The notes under the pieces: model-generated | Database searches by the model: none | What the model was told of the DNA's origin: nothing | The model's input: only the letters and a program-made list of their open reading frames with translations | Shown here: piece by piece, positions 35,160-44,595 of the stretch | Layout: every line of letters begins with the position of its first letter | Numbering within the stretch: the stretch's first letter is position 1 | Made by a program: the position numbers and the translations under genes | DNA from: Sphaerisporangium album | Lineage (GTDB): Bacteria; Actinomycetota; Actinomycetes; Streptosporangiales; Streptosporangiaceae | Direction: 5' to 3' | NCBI RefSeq assembly: GCF_003323745.1 | Contig: NZ_QOIL01000002.1 | Location: 62,001-126,000, forward strand | Length of the DNA: 64,000 nucleotides

Positions 35160-35654
35160 GTGGACGCAGCACGCGCCCGTAAACTTGCGGACCGCATTCA
35201 GCAGGTCGTGGCCGAGATGCTGGAGCGGCGGATCAAGGATCCCCGCCTCGGCTTCGTCACCGTGACCGACACCCGCATCACCCCCGACCTCCGTGACGCG
35301 ACGGTCTACTACACCGTGTTCGGCTCGGAGGCCGAACGGGCGGACACCGCCGCCGCCCTGGAAAGCGCCAAGGGGATCATCCGCTCGGAGGTCGGCCGCC
35401 AGACCGGCGTCCGGCACACCCCGACGCTGACCTTCAGCCACGACCCGCTCCCCGACAGCGCGCGCCACCTGGACGAGCTCCTCGCCGAGGCCCGCGCCCG
35501 CGACGAGGAGATCGCCAAGAAGGCCGAGGGAGCGGTCCACGCCGGCGAGGCGGACCCCTACCGCAAGCCCGGCGAGGAGGACGAGGAGGCCGACGACGAC
35601 TTCGGCGGCACGGCCGAGCCGTCCGCGGACAGGGCGAGGCGTTCCGCGCTGTGA
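35160..35654 (+). CDS. rbfA: Ribosome-binding factor A, 164 aa
   Basis: KH-like RbfA fold: [31 protein letters not shown], then YYTVFG and [12 protein letters not shown]. The GTG at 35160 follows AGGGGGAG. The acidic Gly-rich tail beyond residue 135 is not part of the core. The stop overlaps the next start (GTGA). Confidence 0.94.
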   Translation: MDAARARKLADRIQQVVAEMLERRIKDPRLGFVTVTDTRITPDLRDATVYYTVFGSEAERADTAAALESAKGIIRSEVGRQTGVRHTPTLTFSHDPLPDSARHLDELLAEARARDEEIAKKAEGAVHAGEADPYRKPGEEDEEADDDFGGTAEPSADRARRSAL

Positions 35655-36691
35655 CCACCGGCACCTCCTCCCACACCCCGTCCCGCACAGGGCCCGCGCA
35701 CGTCGTCCACGAGGGCGACTGGCGGCGGGCGGCCGAGCTCGTCCGGGGGGCCGGCGAGATCGCGCTGGTCTGCCACGTCTCCCCCGACGGAGACGCGCTC
35801 GGCTCCATGCTGGGCATGGGGCTGGCCCTGCGCGCCGCCGGCAAGCGGGTGGCCGCGTCGTTCGGCGAGCGGCGGTTCTCGGTGCCACGGCTGCTGCGTT
35901 ACCTCCCCGGACAGGACCTGCTGGTGGAGCCCGGCGACTACCCGGCCGAGCCCGAGCTGATGATCAGCTTCGACGTCCCCAGCCTCGACCGTCTCGGCCT
36001 GCTCGCCCCCAACGCCGGCAAGGCCCGCGAGCTGATCGTGATCGACCACCACCCGTCCAACACGGGCTTCGGCAGCGTCCCGCTCGTCGACCCCGCGGCG
36101 GCGTCCACGTCCATGCTCGTGGAGGAGCTGCTCGACCGGCTCGGCTGCCCGGTGGACCGCGACATCGCCACCTGCCTGTACACGGGACTGGTCACCGACA
36201 CCGGGTCCTTCCGGCACTCCTGCACCACTCCCGCGGCGCACCGCATGGCGGCCCGCCTGGTGGCGGCCGGCCTGCGCACCGACGAGATCGCGCGCGAGCT
36301 GTGGGACCGTTCCCCGTTCGCCTACCTCAAGGTGCTCGGCGCGGCCCTCGGCCGGGTCACCCTCGACCAGGGCGCGGCGGGCGGGCTCGGCCTGGTGTGG
36401 ACGTACGTCGACCGCGCCGACCGCGCCGCGTACTGCCTGCCGTACGAGGAGTGCGAGGGCATCATCGACGTGATCCGCCGCACCGACGAGCCCGACGTGG
36501 CCGTGGTGCTCAAGGAGGACGACGACGGCGCCTGGCAGGTGTCCACCCGCTCCAAGGGGCGGGTCGACGTCGGCAGGGCCTGCACGGCCATGGGCGGCGG
36601 CGGCCACGTCCGGGCGGCGGGTTTCACCTCGCACGACTCCCCGGAGGAGACCGTCGCGAGGTTCCGTTCCCTTCTGCGCCCCTCGGTCTGA
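35651..36691 (+). CDS. DHH-family bifunctional oligoribonuclease/pAp phosphatase (NrnA-like), 346 aa
   Basis: The DHH domain has [11 protein letters not shown] (42-52) and the metal motif VIDHHPSN; the DHHA1 domain ends with [11 protein letters not shown]. Length and motifs fit NrnA, which degrades nanoRNA and dephosphorylates pAp. It overlaps rbfA by 4 bp and sits in the conserved rbfA-nrnA-truB order. Confidence 0.92.
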   Translation: MTTGTSSHTPSRTGPAHVVHEGDWRRAAELVRGAGEIALVCHVSPDGDALGSMLGMGLALRAAGKRVAASFGERRFSVPRLLRYLPGQDLLVEPGDYPAEPELMISFDVPSLDRLGLLAPNAGKARELIVIDHHPSNTGFGSVPLVDPAAASTSMLVEELLDRLGCPVDRDIATCLYTGLVTDTGSFRHSCTTPAAHRMAARLVAAGLRTDEIARELWDRSPFAYLKVLGAALGRVTLDQGAAGGLGLVWTYVDRADRAAYCLPYEECEGIIDVIRRTDEPDVAVVLKEDDDGAWQVSTRSKGRVDVGRACTAMGGGGHVRAAGFTSHDSPEETVARFRSLLRPSV

Positions 36692-36727
36692 GGCACGCGC
36701 CGGTTTCTCGGTAAGGACAGGTCTGGG

Positions 36728-37657
36728 ATGAGCACGACGGGCGGCACCGGAGCGGGCGAGGGCACGGCGCGGGCCAGGCGTACCGCGCCGCCCAGCGGTC
36801 TGATCATCGTGGACAAGCCCGCCGGCTGGACGTCCCACGACGTCGTCGGCAAGATGCGGCGCCTGGCCGGCACGCGCCGGGTCGGGCACGCGGGCACCCT
36901 GGACCCGATGGCGACCGGCGTGCTCGTGGTCGGCGTCGAGAAGGCCACCCGCCTTCTCGGCCACCTCGCGCTGACCGAGAAGGGGTACGACGCGACGATC
37001 CGCCTCGGGGTCACGACGAACACCGACGACGCCGAGGGCGAGGTGCTCGCCGAGACCTCCGCCGCCGGCGTGGCCGACGAGGCGGTCCACGCGGGCGTCG
37101 CCGCGCTCACCGGGCCGATCCTCCAGGTCCCGCCGCAGGTCAGCGCCATCAAGGTGAACGGCGAGCGCGCCTACAAGCGGGCCAGGGCGGGCGAGGAGGT
37201 CGCGCTGGCGGCCCGGCCGGTGACCGTCCACGCGTTCGAGGTCACCGCCGTGCGGCGCGAGGGGGACGCCGTGGAGGTGGACGCGTCGGTGAGCTGCTCG
37301 AGCGGCACCTACATCCGCTCGCTGGCCCGCGACCTGGGGGAGGCGCTGGGCGTCGGCGGCCACCTGACGAGCCTTCGCCGCACGCGCGTGGGGCCGTACG
37401 ACCTGTCGGTGGCCAGGACCATCGACCAGCTCGCGCAGGACTGCGCGATCCTGCCGATGGCCGAGGCGGTGGCGGCGGCCTTCCCGCGCATGGACGTCTC
37501 GGAGGAGCAGGCCCGTATGATCGGCCACGGCGGGCGGCTTCCCTCGGCGGGCCTCGGGGGCGGCCCGATCGGCGTCTTCGGCCCCGACGGCGCCCTGCTC
37601 GCCCTGGTCGAGGAGCACGGCAGAACGGTGAAACCCCTCGCCGTCTTCGTCCCCTGA
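36728..37657 (+). CDS. truB: tRNA pseudouridine(55) synthase, 309 aa
   Basis: GLIIVDKPAGWTSHDVVGKMR and HAGTLDPMATGVL with catalytic Asp59 identify TruB; the C-terminal PUA-like region (RMDVSEEQARMIGHGGRL) is present. The ATG follows AAGGACAGG. The last 20 bp, including the stop codon, are found again at 37827-37846. Confidence 0.96.
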   Translation: MSTTGGTGAGEGTARARRTAPPSGLIIVDKPAGWTSHDVVGKMRRLAGTRRVGHAGTLDPMATGVLVVGVEKATRLLGHLALTEKGYDATIRLGVTTNTDDAEGEVLAETSAAGVADEAVHAGVAALTGPILQVPPQVSAIKVNGERAYKRARAGEEVALAARPVTVHAFEVTAVRREGDAVEVDASVSCSSGTYIRSLARDLGEALGVGGHLTSLRRTRVGPYDLSVARTIDQLAQDCAILPMAEAVAAAFPRMDVSEEQARMIGHGGRLPSAGLGGGPIGVFGPDGALLALVEEHGRTVKPLAVFVP

Positions 37658-37849
37658 CCTCACCCGCGCCGGCCGTGCCGCCTGACCTCGCCTGGGCTCC
37701 CCGCGTTCCCCGACCCGCCCGGACTGCCCGCGTTCCCTGACCTCACCCAGGCCATACGCGTTCCCTGACGTCGCTGGGGCTGTACGCGTCCACTTACGCC
37801 GTCCGGTCCGACGCCGACGTCTTCCGCGCCGTCTTCGTCCCCTGACGTC
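37654..37849 (+). repeat. 28-bp degenerate tandem repeats starting at the truB stop codon
   Basis: CTGACCTC or close variants occur at 37654, 37682, 37710, 37737, 37765, 37793 and 37842; the first six are at near-exact 28-bp spacing, often preceded by CGCGTTCC. The 20 bp at 37639-37658 (truB end with stop) recur exactly at 37827-37846, so the array seems to be copied from the truB 3' end. Confidence 0.75.
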
Positions 37850-38022
37850 GTCCGCGCTCCCGCCGACGGCGGGCCTCGCCGTGCCCTCGTCACGGCGGTA
37901 AACGTTTGCGGTCCATCAGGGGTCGCGTCATCCCAGGTCAAGACCGCGCGTTTGACCATCTCGCGTCCGAAACGCAACATTCGGGTAATAACTTAGAAAC
38001 TTATAATCTTTACGTTCGTCGC
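37658..38022. other. 365-bp intergenic region, truB to frlR-like gene
   Basis: It contains the 28-bp repeat array and then an AT-rich promoter stretch from about 37975. No open frame here looks like a gene. Confidence 0.7.
38002..38007 (+). promoter_or_regulatory. Consensus -10 (TATAAT) of the GntR/permease operon
   Basis: An exact TATAAT in an AT-rich stretch (37983-38015) unusual for this genome, 15 nt before the GntR ATG; no clear -35. Such a strong -10 suggests high or tightly repressed expression of the operon that follows. Confidence 0.65.
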
Positions 38023-38958
38023 ATGAGGCCGTCCGACACACCCCCCGAGCTCCCGGTCGAGATCGACCGGGCGTCCCCCGTCCCCTACCACGAGCAGATC
38101 TACCGCCTGCTGCTCGACATGATCGTGTCCGGGCGCCTCGCCCCCGGCCAGAAGCTGCTCCAGGAGAAGGAGTACGCGGCCCGCCTCGGCGTCAGCCTCG
38201 CCCCCGTGCGGCAGGCCATCCTCGCCCTCGCCAAGGACGGCTACCTGACCAGGACGCGCGGCCGGGGCACCTACGTCCGCGAGATGAAGGTCGGCACCGA
38301 CATCCAGTTGCTGTCGAGCTTCACCGCGACGCTGAACGCCACCGGCCTGCCGGCCTCGATGCGCGTGCTGGCCGCCGAGACCGTCCCGGCCGCCGAGCAC
38401 GTGGCGCAGAGCCTCGGCCTCGCGCCCGGCGCCGAGGTCTTCAGTCTGCGGCGCGTCGCGTACCTCGCCGGTGAGCCCGTGGTGCTGCTGTCGGCCTCGT
38501 TACCGGTCGCGCTGTTCCCCGGCCTGGCCGAGGCCGACCTGGGCGGCTCGCTGTACGAGCTCCTGCACCGGCGCTACGGCACGGTGATGACCTCCGCCCG
38601 CAACGTCATCGAGGTGGTCCGGGCGCTGCCCGAGCACGCCTCCCACCTCCAGGTCCCCGTCGGGGAGGCCCTGCTGCGCGTGGACTCCGTGACCCGCGAC
38701 CAGCACGGCACCCCGGTGGAGTTCTCACAGGTCCTCTACCAGGCCGACCGGTTCAGGTTCGAGATCGAGAGCCACCCCCAGCAGGGCGTGGGCCTGCCGT
38801 CCGGCCCGCCTCCGTCCTTCGCGGTCCACCCCACCATTCCCGCTCAGACGCCACCCTCTCCGATCCCGCCTCCGACGACACCGCTCTCCCCGACACCCCC
38901 GACGGCATCTCACGACGGGCGGGCGGCCGCGCGGCCGCCCGGCGCGTCGGCACCATAG
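38023..38958 (+). CDS. GntR-family regulator with UTRA domain (FrlR-like position), 311 aa
   Basis: Winged-helix head YHEQIYRLLLDMIVSGRLAPGQKLLQEKEYAARLGVSLAPVRQAI and a UTRA sensor (VVLLSASLPVALFPGLAEADLGG, then PVEFSQVLYQADRF). About 50 C-terminal residues are a Pro/Ser/Thr tail outside the fold. It lies 32 bp before an APC permease, the arrangement expected for a regulator of the transported substrate's catabolism. Confidence 0.9.
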   Translation: MRPSDTPPELPVEIDRASPVPYHEQIYRLLLDMIVSGRLAPGQKLLQEKEYAARLGVSLAPVRQAILALAKDGYLTRTRGRGTYVREMKVGTDIQLLSSFTATLNATGLPASMRVLAAETVPAAEHVAQSLGLAPGAEVFSLRRVAYLAGEPVVLLSASLPVALFPGLAEADLGGSLYELLHRRYGTVMTSARNVIEVVRALPEHASHLQVPVGEALLRVDSVTRDQHGTPVEFSQVLYQADRFRFEIESHPQQGVGLPSGPPPSFAVHPTIPAQTPPSPIPPPTTPLSPTPPTASHDGRAAARPPGASAP

Positions 38959-38990
38959 CTCCACCCGCTCCATAGAGAGGGGCCATTGCC

Positions 38991-40670
38991 GTGGCCATAC
39001 CGAGTCAAATCCCGGCGTCCTCCTCCGACAGGCAGGCCGGCGTCTTCGTCCGGAACGCCACCGGACTGATCCGCGAGGTGTCGTTCTTCGACGCCTTCGT
39101 GATGAACACCTTCGGCATGAACGTCGCGGTCGGCGGCGTCTTCCTCTTCCTCCAGGCCCAGACGGCGTTCTCCGGCGGCAACATGCTGCTCGCCGTGGTC
39201 ATCGGCACCCTTCTGATGGCGTTCACCCTGCTGCGGGTGTACGCCGAGTTCTCCGCCGCCATGCCCCGCTCGGGCGGGGACTACGTGTTCGTCAGCCGCA
39301 CCCTGCACCCGATCGCCGGGTTCCTGCTCTCCTGGAGCCAGGGACTGTGGATGATCTTCTTCTGGATCGGCTTCAACGCCTACTTCGCGCTCACCTTCGC
39401 GGTCCCGGCCGCGCTCGCCACGCTGTCCTCCGTCACCGGCCAGTCCGTCTGGCTGGACATGAGCAACGGCCTGCTGGCCAAGCACGACCTGCTCGGCATC
39501 ACGACCCAGTGGTGGGTGCTCGGGCTCGGCACGGTCATCACCGTCGGGTTCGGCGTGCTGATCGCTCTCGGCGGCCAGCGGTACTGGCGCTGGCAGAAGG
39601 TCCTGTTCGCGGTCGCCGGGATCAGCCTGCTGGTGTCGTTCGCGCTGCTGCTCTTCAGCGGCGGGCACATCTCCGCCGGGTGGGACGACTTCGCCGCGCG
39701 CAACCACGGCCTGACCTTCGACCAGATCATCCCCGCCGCCGAGAAGGCCGGGTACACCGGTAACGGCGCCGCGTTCAGCCTCGTCGACACCCTGCTCATG
39801 CTGCCGTGGGTGTTCTTCGTGGTCGGCTACGCGCAGGGGTCGGCGCAGATCGGCGGCGAGATCAAGCGGGCGTCCAAGACGCAGTACCGCGCCATGGTCG
39901 GCGGGGTGCTGATCAACGGCCTGGTGCTCGCGCTGCTCACGATCGTGCTGACCTCCCACGTGACGCCGGAATGGCTCGGTAGCCTCGGCTACCTCGCGAG
40001 CGCCGCCCCCGACACCCTGGGGCTGCCCGCGGGCCTGCCGCCCGGCTTCAACTTCCTGGCCGCGCTGCTCACGCACAATGTGTTCCTGTTGCTGATCATC
40101 GGCATCGGGTTCGTCATCTGGGCCGTGATGGGCACCCCGCTGTCGACCATGCAGTCCACCCGGTACATGCTCGCCTGGGCCCTGGACCGCACGGTGCCGC
40201 AGAAGCTCGGTGACGTCAGCGAGCGGTTCCACACGCCGGTGAAGGCCATCGTCCTGTGCGTGATCACCGGCGAGATCGCGCTCGTGGCGCTGGTCAACTG
40301 GTCGGACGCGAGCCTGCTCGGCGCCCTGCTGGCGCAGATCCTGGCGTTCATCGTGGTCTCGCTGGCGGGCGCGGTGTTTCCGTACCGGCTGCGGGACGTG
40401 TGGGAGTCGGCGGGCGGCCGGCGCGTGCTCGGCGTCCCGGCGGTCACGCTGGCCGGCGCGGGCGGCGTGCTGGCGCTCGGCGCCCTCATGATCACCTTCA
40501 TCGCGGACGACACCATCAACTCGGCATTCGCCGTGACCCGGCAGATCTCGCTGTGGTTCATGGCCGGCGTGGTGGTCAGCGGCGTGATCTGGTACGTCGC
40601 CGCCCGCCTCGTCAACCGCAGCCGCGGCGTCGACCTCAGCCTGGTCTACCGCGAGATCCCTCCCGAGTGA
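38991..40670 (+). CDS. APC-superfamily amino acid/amine permease, 559 aa
   Basis: About twelve hydrophobic helices. The N-terminal region VSFFDAFVMNTFGMNV and the RVYAEFSAAMPRSGGDYVFVSR block are typical of APC permeases (PRSGGDY motif). The GTG start follows the GntR gene by 32 bp. In frl operons the transporter FrlA is of this superfamily. The substrate is unknown, likely an amino acid or an amino-sugar conjugate. Confidence 0.88.
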   Translation: MAIPSQIPASSSDRQAGVFVRNATGLIREVSFFDAFVMNTFGMNVAVGGVFLFLQAQTAFSGGNMLLAVVIGTLLMAFTLLRVYAEFSAAMPRSGGDYVFVSRTLHPIAGFLLSWSQGLWMIFFWIGFNAYFALTFAVPAALATLSSVTGQSVWLDMSNGLLAKHDLLGITTQWWVLGLGTVITVGFGVLIALGGQRYWRWQKVLFAVAGISLLVSFALLLFSGGHISAGWDDFAARNHGLTFDQIIPAAEKAGYTGNGAAFSLVDTLLMLPWVFFVVGYAQGSAQIGGEIKRASKTQYRAMVGGVLINGLVLALLTIVLTSHVTPEWLGSLGYLASAAPDTLGLPAGLPPGFNFLAALLTHNVFLLLIIGIGFVIWAVMGTPLSTMQSTRYMLAWALDRTVPQKLGDVSERFHTPVKAIVLCVITGEIALVALVNWSDASLLGALLAQILAFIVVSLAGAVFPYRLRDVWESAGGRRVLGVPAVTLAGAGGVLALGALMITFIADDTINSAFAVTRQISLWFMAGVVVSGVIWYVAARLVNRSRGVDLSLVYREIPPE

Positions 40671-40743
40671 TCGGCACGTGACCGGCACAGCCCGGGTGAG
40701 TCGGCCCAGGCCCACCAGAGATCCCCAGCAAGGAGTTGTCCGA

Positions 40744-42858
40744 ATGCCTCCGACCGGTACCGAGGGCGCGCGCCGCGTGCTCGTCATCGGCAACCTCACC
40801 ATCGACGACGTCGTGCGCCCCGACGGCACGGTGCGCATGGCCAGCCCCGGCGGCAACGTCGTGTACGCGGCGCTGGCCGCCCGGCTGTGGAACCCGGTGA
40901 CTGCCGTCGTCACCCGGCGCGGCGACGACCTGCCGCCCGGCATCCTGGAGACGCTCGGCGGGCGGGGCGTGGACACCTCCGCGGTCCGCGCCGTCGAGGG
41001 GCCGACCGTCCGCAACTGGGTGGTCTACGAGGACGACGGGCGGCGCCACTGGATCTACCGGACGCCGCGCGAGCGCTCGGCGCAGGTCGCGGTGCGTCCC
41101 GGGGACCTCCCCGAGGAGTGGCTGCGGGACGGCCCGGTGGTGCACGTCGCGGCCATGCCCCTGCCGGCGGCGGCCGCGCTGGTCGAGCACGTCCGGGCGC
41201 ACGCCCCCGGCGCGCTGATCACGCTGGACACCCACGAGGACTGGGCGGACAGGGACGCCGTCATGGAGCTGGCCGCGCGGTGCGACGTGTTCGTCCCCAG
41301 CCGGGAGGAACTGGCCGCGCTCGCCGGGTTCGACGACCCCGTCCGGGCCGTCGCGCTGCTGCGGGAACGCGGCGTGCCGGCCGTCGTGGTGAAGCTGGGC
41401 GGGGACGGCGCGCTGGTCGGCGCGGACGGCATGCCCGCGCCCGAGGCGATCCCCGCCCGCCCGGCGCGGGTGGCCGACACCACGGGCGCCGGCGACACCT
41501 TCTGCGGGGCCCTGGCCGCGGCCCTCGCCTCCGGGCTCTCCCTGCCCGAGGCGGCGCGCCGGGGCGTCGCCACCGCCGCGTGGGCGGTCGAGGACTACGG
41601 CTCGCTCGCCCTGGCCGGCCTCACCCCCGAGGACGCCCGCCGCCGCTACGCCGCGGAGGGCGGGGAGGCGGCGGTCACGGGCATGGACGCCGCGTCCGAG
41701 CCCGCGGGAGACGCGGCGCCCGGGCTCCCGGCCGCCGTTAACCCCGTGACGTCGGAGGAGGCGCCGTACGACATCGACGTGATGCGCCGCGAGATCGCCA
41801 TGATCCCGGAGGTGATCGCCCAGCACCTGGACGACCCGGGCGGGCACGTCGCGCGCGTCGCCCGGGCCCTCGGCGACTGGGGGATCGAGCACGTCTTCCT
41901 GGTCGGATGCGGGGACTCCCACTTCGCCGGGCTGGCCACCGCGCTGGCCTTCCAGCGGCACACCGGCGTGCACGCGCGCGCCGTCCACGCCCTCGACTTC
42001 GCCCGGTACCAGGTGAGATACCTGCCCGAGCGCAGCGCGGTCGTGTGCGTGTCGTTCTCCGGCAAGGTGGGCCGCACCACGGAGGCGGCGATCCAGGCGC
42101 GCCGGTTCGGTCACCTGGCCGTCGCGCTCACCAACAACGAGAGCGGCGCGCTGGCCGAGGCCTGCGACCTGGTGCTGCCCATCAGCGTGCCGACCCTCGG
42201 CTTCTCGCCGGGCACCAGCACCTACCTCGGCATGGTGGCGACCCTGGACGACCTGGCGCTGCGCTGGGCCGGTGTCCGGCGGCGCGACACGACCGAGGCG
42301 CGTGCCGCCCTGCGCACCGCGCCCGGCCTGGCCGAGCGGACGCTACGGGAGAACGCGGGCCCGGCGGACAAGGCCGCGCGGGTGCTCGCGGAGCACGAGT
42401 GGATCACCTTCCTCGGCGCCGGCCCCAACGAGTCGTCGGCGAAGTTCGGCGCGGCGAAGCTGTTCGAGGGCCCGCAGCTCGTCGGGGTGAGCACCAACCT
42501 CGAGGAGTGGGCCCACGAGGAGTACTTCGTGACCGGCCAGGGCACTCCGGTCGTGCTGGTGGCCCCCTCGGGAGCGGGCGCCGACCGGGCGGCGGAGATC
42601 CTCGACGAGATCGGCTTCATCGGGGCCCACCCGATCGTCGTCAGCGACGCCGTCCCCCGGCTGCCCGCGGTGCACCTGCCGCTGGCCGCCGGGCTGCCCG
42701 AGGAGTTCTCACCGCTGCTCGCCGCGCTGCCGCTGAGCCTGATCGGTTTCCACCTCGCCGAGGTGCTGGGCAAGAAGAGCTACAACTTCCCCAGCGAGGC
42801 CGCCAGGACCGAGCACTACGACACGATCCACCGCGTCGTGATCGGAGAACCCGCGTGA
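40744..42858 (+). CDS. Fused PfkB-family sugar kinase and SIS-domain isomerase/deglycase, 704 aa
   Basis: Residues 1-310 are a ribokinase-type kinase: N-terminal VLVIGNLTIDDVV, SPGGNVVYAALAAR, and the C-terminal signature DTTGAGDTFCGAL with catalytic Asp251. After a short linker, residues about 345-704 carry two SIS domains (VFLVGCGDSHFAGLATAL near 385, CVSFSGKVGRTTEAAIQA, and FLGAGPNESSAKFGAAKLFE near 555), as in FrlB deglycase and GlmS isomerase. The ATG at 40744 follows AAGGAG. FrlD (kinase) and FrlB (SIS deglycase) act in succession on fructosamines, so the fusion could be a single-chain Amadori-product enzyme (inference). Confidence 0.85.
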   Translation: MPPTGTEGARRVLVIGNLTIDDVVRPDGTVRMASPGGNVVYAALAARLWNPVTAVVTRRGDDLPPGILETLGGRGVDTSAVRAVEGPTVRNWVVYEDDGRRHWIYRTPRERSAQVAVRPGDLPEEWLRDGPVVHVAAMPLPAAAALVEHVRAHAPGALITLDTHEDWADRDAVMELAARCDVFVPSREELAALAGFDDPVRAVALLRERGVPAVVVKLGGDGALVGADGMPAPEAIPARPARVADTTGAGDTFCGALAAALASGLSLPEAARRGVATAAWAVEDYGSLALAGLTPEDARRRYAAEGGEAAVTGMDAASEPAGDAAPGLPAAVNPVTSEEAPYDIDVMRREIAMIPEVIAQHLDDPGGHVARVARALGDWGIEHVFLVGCGDSHFAGLATALAFQRHTGVHARAVHALDFARYQVRYLPERSAVVCVSFSGKVGRTTEAAIQARRFGHLAVALTNNESGALAEACDLVLPISVPTLGFSPGTSTYLGMVATLDDLALRWAGVRRRDTTEARAALRTAPGLAERTLRENAGPADKAARVLAEHEWITFLGAGPNESSAKFGAAKLFEGPQLVGVSTNLEEWAHEEYFVTGQGTPVVLVAPSGAGADRAAEILDEIGFIGAHPIVVSDAVPRLPAVHLPLAAGLPEEFSPLLAALPLSLIGFHLAEVLGKKSYNFPSEAARTEHYDTIHRVVIGEPA

Positions 42859-43649
42859 CCGCATCCCCGCCGGTGCCCCTGGCCGACATCGAAGCCGAGG
42901 CCGCCCGCCTCACCACCGCGTTCGCCGATCTCGGGCTGACCGTGCGGCTGATCGGCGGCCTCGCCATCGCCCGGCACCGCCACCGCGACGTGCCGGACGC
43001 GCTGCGCCGCGAGTACGGCGACATCGATGTGGTCATCCTCCCCAAGCAGGGCAAGGCGTTCCGCGCCGCCATGGCCGCCCTCGGGTACGCGGCGAACGTC
43101 CGGTTCAACAACATGCGCGGCGACCGGCGGATGCTGTTCGCCGACGAGCCGAACGGCCGCAAGCTGGACGTCTTCGTCGGAGGGTTCCAGATGTGCCACA
43201 GCATGGACCTGTCCGACCGGCTGGGCCTGCACCCCGAGACGCTGGCCCCCGCCGACCTGCTGCTCACCAAGCTCCAGGTGGTGGAGGTCAACCGCAAGGA
43301 CCTGACCGACGCCCTCACCATCCTGCTCACCCACGACGTCGAGGCGGTGGACGCGCCCGGGGAGGCCCGCGACCACGTCAGCACCGACCGGCTCGTGAGG
43401 ATCACCAGCGCCGACTGGGGCTGGTACACCACGTTCACCGACAACCTCGCCCGGCTGCCCGGCCTGGCCGCCGAGCTGCTCGCGCCCGCCGAGGCCGAGA
43501 TCGTCGCCGGCCGCGCGCGCCGGATCGGCGAGGTGCTCGAAACCGCCCCGAAGTCCCTGAAGTGGCGCGCCCGCGGCACGGTGGGCCGGCGGATCCCCTG
43601 GTACGACCTCCCCGACGAGATCGGAGGGCCCATCGATGCGCGGGCATGA
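42855..43649 (+). CDS. Nucleotidyltransferase-fold protein, 264 aa
   Basis: The GTG start overlaps the previous stop by 4 bp. The fold signature is GG at 34-35 (RLIGGLAIARH), the DxD-like Asp56 and Asp58 (YGDIDVVI) and third acidic Asp105 (RKLDVFVGG), followed by APADLLLTKLQVV, a combination seen in AbiEii/MNT-like and other NTP transferases. Catalytic residues appear complete. No adjacent antitoxin is seen, and operon context argues for metabolism rather than toxin-antitoxin. Substrate unknown. Confidence 0.75.
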   Translation: MTASPPVPLADIEAEAARLTTAFADLGLTVRLIGGLAIARHRHRDVPDALRREYGDIDVVILPKQGKAFRAAMAALGYAANVRFNNMRGDRRMLFADEPNGRKLDVFVGGFQMCHSMDLSDRLGLHPETLAPADLLLTKLQVVEVNRKDLTDALTILLTHDVEAVDAPGEARDHVSTDRLVRITSADWGWYTTFTDNLARLPGLAAELLAPAEAEIVAGRARRIGEVLETAPKSLKWRARGTVGRRIPWYDLPDEIGGPIDARA

Positions 43650-44595
43650 CGTCAAGATCTTCTTCGCCACCGACATCCACGGATCGGACCGCTGCTTCCG
43701 CAAGTTCGTCAACGCCGGCAAGTTCTACGGCGCCGACGTGCTGATCATGGGCGGGGACATCACCGGGAAGATGCTCGTGCCGATCGTCCAGGCCCCCGGC
43801 GGGCGCTACCGGTCCCACCTGTTCGGCCGGGACCGCGAGGTCGGGGAGGCCGAGCTGCCCGCGCTGCGCAAGACCATCGCCGACGCCGGCTTCTACGCCT
43901 ACGACACCACCCCGGACGAGATCGCCGAGTTCCGCGAGCGTCCCGAGCTGGTGGAGGAGACCTTTCGCAAGCACATGCACGGCACCCTGGCGGCCTGGAT
44001 GTCGCTCGCCGAGGAACGTCTGGCCGGCACGGGCATCATGTGCCTGCTGGCGCCCGGCAACGACGACCCGCTGTTCGTGGACGACGTGCTCGGCTCCTCC
44101 GACATGCTGGTCAACCCGGACGGGCGGCTGGTGGAGCTGCCCGGCGGCTTCACGATGATCTCGGTGGGCTACTCCAACCCGACCCCGTGGGACTCGCCCC
44201 GCGAGCTGCCGGAGGACCGGCTGGCCGAGCGCATCGACCGCGAGGCGGCCAAGGTGCCCGACATGTCCAAGGCGATCTTCAACCTGCACGTCCCGCCCAA
44301 GGACACCCCGATCGACCAGGCCATGGCCCTGGACGCGGAGTTCCGCCCGGTGCTGAAGTCCGGCAGCCCGGTGATCACCGGGGTGGGGTCCCAGGCCGTG
44401 CGCGACGCGATGGCGACCTACCAGCCCCTGCTCGGCCTGCACGGTCACATCCACGAGTCGCGCGGCGAGGCCGTCATCGGCCGCTCCCGCTCGATCAACC
44501 CGGGCAGCGAGTACTCCGAGGGCGTGCTGCGCGGCGCCCTGATCACCCTGTCCACCAGGAAGGGCGTCCGTGGGTACCAGCTCGTCGCCGGCTGA
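43636..44595 (+). CDS. Calcineurin-like metallophosphoesterase, 319 aa
   Basis: The five metal-binding blocks are in order: Asp13 and His15 (ATDIHG), Asp41 (MGGDITGK), Asn142 with Asp143 (APGNDDP), His218 (FNLHVPP), and His271 and His273 (LHGHIHE). Length fits. It overlaps the preceding gene by 14 bp. It may release phosphate from an intermediate made by the kinase upstream (inference). Confidence 0.88.
   Translation: MRGHDVKIFFATDIHGSDRCFRKFVNAGKFYGADVLIMGGDITGKMLVPIVQAPGGRYRSHLFGRDREVGEAELPALRKTIADAGFYAYDTTPDEIAEFRERPELVEETFRKHMHGTLAAWMSLAEERLAGTGIMCLLAPGNDDPLFVDDVLGSSDMLVNPDGRLVELPGGFTMISVGYSNPTPWDSPRELPEDRLAERIDREAAKVPDMSKAIFNLHVPPKDTPIDQAMALDAEFRPVLKSGSPVITGVGSQAVRDAMATYQPLLGLHGHIHESRGEAVIGRSRSINPGSEYSEGVLRGALITLSTRKGVRGYQLVAG

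Noticed and set aside
37654..37849. CRISPR-like array because of ~28-bp periodicity
   Set aside because: Units are contiguous and degenerate, with no unique spacers and no cas genes.
42855..43649. Toxin-antitoxin nucleotidyltransferase (MNT/AbiEii)
   Set aside because: No antitoxin partner next to it; it is translationally coupled within a metabolic operon.
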